Assembly (NCBI RefSeq): GCF_048771995.1
Contig: NC_133024.1
Coordinates: 115,589,001 to 115,653,000, forward strand
Reading direction: 5' to 3'
Length of the DNA stretch: 64,000 bases
DNA from: Taeniopygia guttata
Lineage: Eukaryota; Chordata; Aves; Passeriformes; Estrildidae
This document shows, one piece after another, positions 55,632 to 64,000 of the stretch. Numbering within the stretch: position 1 is the first letter of the stretch; each line of letters starts with the position of its first letter. Made by a program: the position numbers and the translations under genes. Below the pieces are notes generated by a model that was given only the letters and a program-made list of their open reading frames with translations, was not told the DNA's origin and searched no databases.

Positions 55632-58054
55632 TCACCGCCGTTTGTACAGGCACGGCCGCAGTCGCAGCCCGGGGGCGGGGCCGGGCCGTGCCGGGCCCGT
55701 CTTGGCGAACTCCAACACGTAGAAATAGGAGCTGGAGAGATCCTGGGGGCGTGGGACACCTGACTCGGTAACAGCACCCCGGAGCCCCCACCCTGCCACG
55801 ACCCTGGAACCCCCCACCCCTCCAGCAGCACTCAGTGTGGCCCCAGAGAACCCCAGGTACCCCCGCCTCCTTCCAGACCCCCACTGCACCCACACCCTGT
55901 CTCCAAAGCCTGTCCCCCAGAGCCCATCCCCCAGATTACTCCTCTAAATGCCCTATGTACCTATCCTCAACCCCACACCACAACTCCTCCAGGCCCCGGG
56001 ACCCCCAAGCCCCTCCAGGGCTACTCACCCACCTCCAGGCCCCGCACTGCAATCCCAGTGTGCTCCAGGCCTCCTCATCCCTTCCCCAGCCCTAGCACCC
56101 CATCCAACCTGCGTCCCAAACCGCCACAGTGTGCCCCCAGGGTCCCCAGGACCTCCAAACCCTCTCCCAGGACTCCACCCCTGCGCGTACACATCCCCAT
56201 CTGCCGTCCCCCATGCAACAATCCCTTTCACTAGCCCCCAGTGTGCTGCACACCAGGCTGGGCCTCAGCACACCGCCTCCTTGGACCCCTTCTCTGGGCT
56301 CCCTGGTTCCTGGTGCACCCAGTTCTAGGCACAACACCTGGGGACACACCTTGGAGACGGTCCTGAAGCCCAGCTGCATCATGGCGCTCAGGAAGGTACG
56401 GGTGTCCTCAAAGCGGCTGGCCACCTCGGCCACCATCAGGGTCCCCCTGCGGTCACTTGAGCTCTGACGGGGTGCCCAGGCACCCGCAGGATGCTGCTCA
56501 GCATCCCCGCCCCAATCTCCCACTGCCCCACAGCCTCCGCCTACCCGAGCTTGAGCACACGGTTGGCCTCTCCTAGGATCTCCTGCAGGTTGGTCCCCAT
56601 CAGCGCCAGGCAGAACACGGCCACGTCCACCGACTCAGCCGCTAGTGGCACCTGCCCACCCCGGGACACCCCCGGAGAAGGAGGATGATGACTTGGCCTG
56701 GAAGCCGCTCTGCACACACCCGGGAGCAGGAGGAGGAGCATGACGGTGTTGATGGGGCTGGGACTACCCGGGCTTGTGGATTCAGCCGTGTCCCAGGCAC
56801 ACACCCAGCTTTCGAACAGACACACCCGTGCTTCCCCCCCACGGGACCCTCGGGGTCATGGTTCCCCACCTGCACGCCCTCCCTGCCCCGGGGCTGCCCT
56901 GCTACCTTGGCCATGTCGCAGACGGTGACCCGCGGGCTCAGTGGCACCAGGTCGAAGCAGTGCACCTGGTTCTTGACACTGGCAGCCAGTGTGCAGTCCC
57001 CGCAGCCAAAATCTGCCACCACTAGCGACGCCGGTCTGGGGCAGGGACGGTGGGCTCAGAGTGGCCTGGCCCGGCACCTCGTCCCCCCACTGCTCCCCTA
57101 TCATTCCCGAGCCCACCGCTCACGGACCCCTGCCATCCTCCGGCCCCGCGCCCCCCAGCCCCTCCTCGGTGCATTCCCCGGCTCTCGACTCTCTGACCAG
57201 CCCCCGGCCCCACTGACGACCCCTCCGCTCCACGTTCCCCCCAGGCCTCGCCGTCCCGCTCACCGGCGGCGCAGGTAGCGCACGATTCGCTGCACCGGGC
57301 GCTCGGGCCAGCGCCGCACCTGCCGCTCGAAGCCCCGGTGGTAGAGGTGGAAAGCGGCAGGGTCGGCGCGGAAGAGCTGCGCGGCGTCCCGGCTGCTGCC
57401 GGTGTAGAGCTGCTGGTTCAGATAGCGGAACCGGGCGCCGAGCAGCCGCTCCTCCATCCGCGCGCGGAGCGCCGCCGAGCGGCCCGAGCGGGGCTCCGGA
57501 GGCGCCTCCGCGGGGCCCGGCGGGTCCGGGGCGCCCGGCGGGTCCGGGGGGTCCGGCCCCAAGCCCCGCTCCACATCCGACCCCACCGACGGCTCCTGCT
57601 GCCGCTGCCGCTTCTGCCGGTTCCTCCGCTGTCTACGGCTCAGTCCCGCCGGCTCAGCCAGGCCGTCTGGGAGCATCGGGAGGGGGGTCAGGGCGCGGAG
57701 GCGGCTCCCTCCTGCCCGCCGGGCCCTGGAACCGTCCCGGTACCTGCGTCCGGCCGCTGCCCAATCTCCCGGGGCTCGTCGGGACCGGCCGGGAGCTCCG
57801 CCGCCGCGGCCCGCGCCTCGCCGGTCTTCTTCCGCTTCCGGGGCCGCTTCCGCACCGCCTCACCGTCCCGACCGGCCCCGGGCAGCCGCCTCTTTCGTGG
57901 GGTCCTGTGGAGAGCGGGGGCCGGTAACTTCTGCGCGCCCGAGACTGGCCCGGCCCGCCGCTCCCGTTTACCCGCTTACCGGTCGGCCTGGGCCCTCCGG
58001 GGCGCCGCGGGGCAGCGGTTCCGCTGCATTGTTCCAGCCCTGCTCCGCGAACAT
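55632..58054 (-). CDS. RRP8: RRP8, nucleolar rRNA methyltransferase (nucleomethylin)
   Basis: SAM-dependent enzyme that makes m1A in 28S rRNA and is part of the eNoSC rDNA-silencing complex. Coding exons, first to last: 57972-58054, 57744-57904, 57264-57666, 56906-57035, 56545-56651, 56350-56446, 55632-55742; 363 residues (human 456). Seen: MFAEQGW start, basic nuclear/nucleolar stretch (RKRPRKRKK), [35 protein letters not shown] motif [43 protein letters not shown], and the end CLYKRR. The N-terminal low-complexity part is shorter than in mammals. The first exon needs the donor at 57971 (GTAAAC); the stronger-looking one at 57979 (GTAAGC) would shift the frame. Confidence 0.94.
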
Positions 58055-58625
58055 GGAGCGGGGACCCTCGGTCAGTACCGGGATGCACGTGCTGCCGCCC
58101 AGGGAGCGCCGCGGCAACAGCCCCTCCTCTCGGCCCGGAGGACCGGGCGGGGGCCTCGCTGCACGGGCGGTGCCGCGGGCGGCCCGCTCCGCCCCCGGCC
58201 GGGTAACCGCGCCCCCGGTCAATGCGGCACGCCCGTAACCCCGCTTGCGGCCCGCCCGGTACCCCGCCCCGTGCCCCGCCCGGTACCCCGCCCCGTGCCC
58301 CGCCCGGTGCCCCGCCCCGTGCCCCGCCCGGTGCCCCGCCCGGTGCCGTGTGGCGGGGCCGCGCCGGCGGGTTCCGGCCGGCAGAGGGCGCGCTCTCGGG
58401 GCGGAGCCCCCGCGCCGTCCCGCGCCCGCCGCAGCCGCCGCCCCGCGGAGCCGCCGGGACACGCACCCGGTAACGGCGGGACAGGCACCGAGCGGGGACA
58501 GGTTGGGGAGGCCGCGAGTGCGTCTGCGGGCGACCCGGAGCGGGAGCAGGGCCGGACGGAGTCCTGCCGGAGCCGGGGCCGGGGCCGGGGCCGGGGCTGG
58601 GGCCAGGCCGGGAGCTGCAGGGTAG
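58055..58625. promoter_or_regulatory. RRP8-ILK bidirectional promoter and ILK noncoding first exon
   Basis: CpG island. 58243-58345 is a tandem of CCCGCCCGGTACCCCGCCCCG-like units, potential Sp1/KLF sites. An ILK noncoding exon likely ends near 58621 (GCTGCAGG then GTAGGG). RRP8 and ILK are head-to-head as in human. Start sites are inferred. Confidence 0.5.
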
Positions 58626-58885
58626 GGGTGGGGGCGCAGGGGAGGGATTTGGGGTACAGGGGAGGGATGGGGGTAGAGGGAAGCGATTGGGGGTACAGGG
58701 AAGGGATTGGGGGTACAGGGGAGGGTTTGGGGTACAGGGGAGGGTTTGGGGCACAGGGAAGGCACTGGGGGCACAGGGAAGGCACTGGGGGCTGAGGGAA
58801 GGGTTTGGGGTACAGGGGAGGATTGGGAGTACACGGTAGGGATTGGGGGTACAGGGAAGCCATTGGGGGTACAGGGAAGGGACTG
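58622..58885. repeat. ILK intron 1 tandem repeat
   Basis: Ten or more units of about 22 bp (GGGGTACAGGGGAGGGATTT and variants with GGCACAGGGAAGGCACTG) begin exactly at the presumed donor of the ILK noncoding exon. Confidence 0.88.
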
Positions 58886-60183
58886 TGGGCTGAGGGGCAG
58901 GACTGATGGGGCCGCGGGGCAGAGCGGGTCCCTAGCAGCTGGTTCGGGGTAACAGGGGGGCTGTGTCTCCACATCCCATCCCCTTCCCCGGGTGCTGAGC
59001 AGGGCCGAGCTGGGCACTTGGCCGTCCAGGCAGGGCCGGGGCTGGTCGGCCCTGGCAGCCCCGCGGGACTGGGTAGGGGCCGGTGGGTGACAGCAGGGCA
59101 CAGTCCCGGGCTGAGCAGGGGACATGATGGGGCCAGGATGGGATGTCATCACGGCGGTGTGAGGTCCCACAGGGCCAGGACTGGTGTGGCATGTCCTGGG
59201 GACCCCTTTTCATGAGGTGCCCCCAAAGGCGTGGGGGATAAATCTCGTCCGGGAGTGTGGGTGCTCTGGTGCCAGGACAGGGTCAGTGCTGCTGTGGGTG
59301 TGCTGGGGCCATTCTAGGGTGTACGAGACCATGGCAAAAATCCAGGGCTCTGCATCCCACCCCTCGAGCTGCCTGGGGCAAGGGGTGCAGGCAGGGTCCT
59401 AGGGGACAGCTGCAGGTGCTGGCAGCTGGTGGGAGTCCCTCTGTGTCTGGGTGGGCATCAGGTCCAGGGGGATCCTCCAGCAGCAGGTTTGAGCCCCAGT
59501 GGGCGCATGTCAGGCATGTCGTATTCAGTCTGACTGTCCCCACACTGTGGGACTCACTGCACGTCTCTGCTCAGCATCACAGACAGCCAGGCAGCAGGTC
59601 CCACGCTCGCAGCCGAGGCCGCAGGGGGACATGGGGAGCAGGGGGCAGCTCTGTGCCTGGCTCTGAGCTGGGATGTCCATGGATCCTCCATGTCCATGAG
59701 GTTTTCCATGCACGAGGCTTTGGGGTCCTGCTTTCTGAGCATGGTCCATGCCAGGCCCAGCCAAGTGGGTCAGGAGGGTCACAGGGCTGCAGGATACTGT
59801 GCCAGGGATGTTGAGCTACCCCAGCCCCATTCCCCCACCAGATCTGCGGGGTCTGAAGTTGAGGGTGCTGAGCTCCCGCAGCCTCACTCCCCTCCAGAGC
59901 TGTGGGCACCGGGGCCAGCTGTGTCTGGTGATAAGCCCGGGGGTGCCAGCCTGGCTTCCTGTGGGTGGCCATGGCCCCTCTGGAGTCACCCAGGATCTTC
60001 CCCTTGGGCTGCCGGTCCAGCTCCAGCCCAGACCTCAGCCTGCCTGCGGCTTCCTGGAGAGCTGCAGGGACGGGGCAGGAGGGGTCAGGGATGGGGCGGG
60101 AGGCTCCTGTACTTGCTGTTCCAGGGCCCTCCCTGCCCAGGGGATCGGGGTCCCCATGTCCTTACCCACATCCCCTCCCGCAG
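58886..60183. other. Rest of ILK intron 1
   Basis: Unique, moderately GC-rich intronic sequence. No exon, transposon or conserved coding frame that I can support. Confidence 0.5.
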
Positions 60184-60188
60184 CTGCC

Positions 60189-63100
60189 ATGGACGACATC
60201 TTCACACAGTGCCGGGAGGGCAATGCGGTGGCCGTGCGGCTGTGGCTGGACAACACCGAGAACGACCTCAACCAGGGGTGAGTGGGGCTGTGGGGGCTGT
60301 GCTGGGCGCTGGTTTCCGCCGCTCTCCGTGGAAAGGCAGGGGGCAGATGGCAGGACGCAGCTCCTCCCCGCTGGAGGAAGTTACCGCATCGCTGAGGCAC
60401 GAGGCCAAACATCCTCTGGCCACTTCCTCACGGCCACAGCCAGGGATCAGCTGGGCTGGGGCGACCTCCCCTGTCCCCGTGGTGGTGGCTATGTCCGCTG
60501 ACCTGATCTTCGTGTCCCCTGCCCCTCTCTAGGGAGCACCATGGCAGATGTGTGGGCACATGGCCGGGACCACTGGGGCCACTCTGTGCCCAGAGGTCTG
60601 CTCCTGTTTGAGGGGTCTTGCAGGACCGTGGGGTCCAACGTGTGCTCACAGCCATTCAGGAGCCACGTCTGGGCAAGGCGTGCCTGCAGTCTGTGCAGCT
60701 GGCGCAGCGTGACCCCATAGTGTGACCCCATACCGTGATCCCATCCAGGCCATGGCCCTGGCATTCCAGACGTGCTCCCTTGGTCATGCCTCCCTGCCCC
60801 TCCTGGGGGTCCCAGGCACATGGAGCTCTCCCAGACCCATAGAAGGTGCTCAAAGAACTGTTCTGTGCTGGGTAGCCCCTGCCTGCAGGACCATGGTGGG
60901 GACAAATGGGGTCTGCTGTGCCAGGGGGCTGGAGGGGGGCTGGGGCTGGGGGGGAGCCTGGGCTGGAGGGGAGCCGGGGCTGCAGCAGCCCCTCTGCCAA
61001 TTCCTGATCTCCATTTAAGGTCTGGCTGCCACCTCCTCCCTTACTTGGTCATGGAGTGGGGGGATGGGGACAGGATCCAGCTGTGATTCAACCTTGGAGG
61101 AGACAGGATTTGGCCCGGGCTGCTGAGGCCCTGATGGGGGTGGGTGGGAGTGGGATGGACATTCATCCTGGTCCCTTTGCCCCTGCCGCTGGTGTTTTGA
61201 GAATGATGCCAGTGATGCCTGGGCCAGGGGGCTACAGCTCAGCAGACCCCCCCATCCTGCAGGGACGACCATGGGTTCAGCCCCCTGCACTGGGCCTGCC
61301 GCGAGGGCCGCTCCAACGTGGTGGATATGCTCATCATGCGCGGGGCCCGCATCAACGTCATGAACCGCGGCGATGACACCCCGCTGCACCTGGCCGCCAG
61401 CCACGGCCACCGGGACATCGTGCAGAAGGTACCTGTCCCCTGTGCCAGCACCTGCCCTTCCCCACCCCCTGTGTAGCCCTCCACGTTGCCCTTGTGGGAC
61501 TTGCTCTCCTCGTTACCTATCAGGAACACCTGGCATCCCCCCAGCACTCCTGAGCTCCCCACTCCTCACAACCTCCCTCCAAATCCCTCTGAGCCCCACA
61601 TCAGTTCAGCCCCCTCCCTACAGCTCCCAATGTGCTGCCCCTGCATCCCCCAGGGCAAGGCACAGGGAGGATGAGGGCTGTCCTGGGCTCATGGGGATCT
61701 TGCCTGGGCTTATAGCGACAGTCCTAGGCTCACAGGGACTGTCCCGTGTCCCCAGCTGATGCAGTTCAAAGCAGACATCAATGCAGTGAATGAGCACGGG
61801 AACACGCCGCTGCACTATGCCTGCTTCTGGGGACACGAGCAGGTGGCTGAGGTGAGTGGGAGCATGGGCAGGAGGGAGGGCAGGCTGGGAGGAGGACTGA
61901 GGGGACATCACAAACCACAGTCCTTGCTCCCTCCTCTCACAGGACCTGGTGGGCAGCGGGGCCCTGGTCAGCATTGCTAACAAATATGGTGAGACCCCCA
62001 CAGACAAGGCCAAGACGCCACTGCGAGAAGTCCTGAAAGGTACGAGGGTCCCTTAGGACCCCACAACTGACCGAGCCTCCAGCCAGCTGCAGCAGGCTCT
62101 GGGTGCCACCCTCCTCCTCCTCCTCCCTCTGCAGAGCGTGCTGAGAAGCTGGGCCAGAGCCTCACCAAGATCCCCTACAAGGACACGTTCTGGAAGGGCA
62201 CAACCCGCACCCGGCCCAGTAAGGACTGGGGGTCCCTTGGGGAGTGCCATGGGTCCCCCGGGCCCTGCTGGCACTGCTTCCTGGATCCAGCAGCTATTAG
62301 GCACTCATCCCTCTTCCACTGTAGGGAATGGGACCCTGAACAAACTGGCCGGGATTGACTTCAAACAGCTGAGCCTGAGCCACAAACTGAATGAGAACCA
62401 GTCAGGAGAGGTAGGTCCCTCTCATGCCCAGGTGGGCGCTGTGCCTGTGCAGACCCCCGTGCCCTGGCCCAGCCGGGCACACTGCTCTGGAGTCCTATGG
62501 CCAGGTGCAGGGAGGGAGCTCCTCCCCAGCTCAAGGGGCTCCCTTCTCATTGGGGACCCTTGGTCCCATGGGCTCCAGAGCCCCATACAGGGGCCTGGGG
62601 ATGCTGGGGACTGCAGCCCTTTCACGGTGCCCGTGTCTCTGCTCCTCCTCCAGCTGTGGAAGGGGCGCTGGCAGGGCAATGACATCGTAATCAAAATGCT
62701 GAAGATCCGGGACTGGACGACGCGAAAGAGCCGGGACTTCAACGAGGAGTACCCAAAACTGCGGTGGGTGCTGCACATGCCTGGGATCCACACCAGCGTT
62801 TGACCAGGGCCACTCTGGCACCTTCTCAGGGCCAACAGCAGCCCTCAGAGTATGGGGCAGGAAGGAGCCTCCCAGCTCTGTGGGGCCAGGAATGCTTGGG
62901 GTGGTGGCCAAGGGCTGGGAGGCCCTGGAGGATAGCAAAGGCCAGACGAGGGGGTGCAGGCAGCCCCTTCCTGTTCTTAGGGCTGTCACTTCTCTTGCAG
63001 GATCTTTTCCCACCCCAATGTGCTGCCAGTGCTGGGTGCCTGCCAGGCCCCTCCAGCTCCCCACCCCACTGTCATCAGCCACTGGATGCCTTATGGTTCC

Positions 63101-64000
63101 CTGTACAACGTCCTGCACGAAGGAACCAGTGAGTGCTGGGGGACGGCGTGTTTGGGGGCAGCAGGGTCTCTCCAGCCACAGCCCTGGCTGGGCTTAGGGT
63201 GGGTTGACCCTGTCACCCCTTTCCCAGATTTTGTGGTGGACCAGATGCAGGCGGTGAAGTTCGCCTTTGATATCGCGCGGGGCATGGCCTTCCTGCACAC
63301 GCTGGAGCCCCTCATACCGCGGCACCACCTCAACAGCCGCAGCATCATGGTGAGTGGGGCACAGCCCCTCTCCCAGGATAGGGGCTTTCAGGGCAGGGAG
63401 GCTCCTGTTGACTGCCTGCTGTCCGCAGATTGATGAGGACATGACGGCACGGATCAGCATGGCCGACGTCAAGTTCTCCTTCCAGTGCCCGGGGCGGATG
63501 TACGCCCCGGCCTGGGTGGCTCCCGAAGGTGAGTGCCCCGTTCCCAGCCCCCCCGGACTGGCCCCCTCGCCGCCAGTCCCACTCAGCCCCCAGCCATCCC
63601 CCAGCCCTGCAGAAGAAACCAGAGGAGATCAACCGGCGCTCAGCTGACATGTGGAGCTTCGCCGTGCTGCTGTGGGAGCTGGTGACACGTGAGGTGCCCT
63701 TCGCTGACCTGTCCAACATGGAGATCGGTATGAAGGTGAGGGGGTGGAGGGGCAAAGGAACTGGGTCAGAGTTAGGGCAGAAGTTCTGGCCTTTGAGGGT
63801 GGTGAGGCCCTGGCACAGGTTGCCCAGAGAATTCTGGCTGCTCCATCCCTGGAAGCGTTTAAGGCCAGGTTGGAGGGGGTGTGGAACCACCTGGGCAGGT
63901 GGAAGGTGTCCCTGCCTGTGGAGGCAGGGTCCCAGTCCTGACTCAGGCTCCTCTTCCTGCTTGCAGGTAGCACTGGAGGGGCTACGTCCCACCATCCCCC
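60189..64000 (+). CDS. ILK: ILK, integrin-linked pseudokinase, 3' end beyond the window
   Basis: Scaffold of the ILK-PINCH-parvin complex at focal adhesions, joining integrin beta tails to actin. Exons: 60189-60277, 61263-61428, 61756-61851, 61943-62039, 62135-62218, 62325-62410, 62654-62763, 63001-63128, 63228-63349, 63429-63528, 63605-63735, 63967 to the edge; in phase, about 414 of 452 residues. Start [20 protein letters not shown]. Ankyrin repeats run to about residue 165 ([37 protein letters not shown]). The kinase-like domain keeps the pseudokinase signs: no HRD catalytic Asp (IPRHHLNSR) and no DFG ([10 protein letters not shown]). [16 protein letters not shown] is intact. Near-identical to human ILK throughout. 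Confidence 0.97.
63775..63935 (+). mobile_element. CR1 LINE 3'-end fragment, sense
   Basis: GGCACAGGTTGCCCAGAGAA, then CCATCCCTGGAAGCGTTTAA, GGCCAGGTTGGA and GTCCCTGCCTGTGG follow the CR1 3'-end order. It is inserted in the ILK intron before the exon at 63967. Confidence 0.85.

Noticed and set aside
53761-55893. Frames of 500-620 codons on both strands
   Set aside because: Translations of the 30-34 bp intron array; only the short HhH exon inside (55334-55456) has protein-like character.

Overview
The window is very GC-rich, compact vertebrate DNA and reads as a bird microchromosome. The evidence is that introns and intergenic gaps are short, the only recognisable LINE is CR1 (28085-30045, 63775-63935 and a remnant at 3600-3710), and there is one solo LTR of an endogenous retrovirus. 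Gene order and strand match human 11p15.4: FHIP1B(-), CNGA4(+), CCKBR(+), SMPD1(+), APBB1(-), TRIM3(-), ARFIP2(-), TIMM10B(+), RRP8(-), ILK(+). Only FHIP1B (left edge) and ILK (right edge) are cut by the window. I built the gene models by hand from splice sites, and the reading phase closes at every junction.

Layout. 1-6290: FHIP1B, head-to-head with CNGA4 across a 9-bp minisatellite. 8118-11555: CNGA4, whose last exon runs on into a coding repeat. 12162-15445: CCKBR. 15978-19961: SMPD1. 20377-27450: APBB1, tail-to-tail with SMPD1. 27450-30470: a CR1 element split by a solo LTR, in the place where human HPX lies. 30474-38740: TRIM3. 38740-41195: gene-poor, with an RFX-type X-box. 41196-46320: ARFIP2. 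46817-47664: TIMM10B. 48219-55456: an FBXW7-like gene. 55568-58054: RRP8. About 58400-64000: ILK.

The two least ordinary features are these. First, between TIMM10B and RRP8, where human has DNHD1, sits a complete intron-bearing FBXW7 paralogue. Its first two exons add a helix-hairpin-helix domain that FBXW7 does not have. Second, many introns (APBB1, TRIM3, CNGA4, FBXW7-like) are filled with tandem arrays whose units contain copies of the neighbouring exon border, so each array carries several decoy splice sites. Other notable points are a tail of about 180 residues made of 9-residue repeats on CNGA4, the same sugar-attachment repeat (NGTG) in CCKBR and SMPD1, and a tandem duplication of the last codons of CCKBR.

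The genes do not form one pathway. They are a conserved synteny block of trafficking and cytoskeletal adaptors (FHIP1B, ARFIP2, ILK, APBB1, TRIM3), receptors and channels (CNGA4, CCKBR), a lysosomal enzyme (SMPD1), a mitochondrial import chaperone (TIMM10B), a nucleolar methyltransferase (RRP8) and a ubiquitin-ligase substrate receptor (FBXW7-like). CAVIN3, HPX and DNHD1, which lie in this block in human, were not found.
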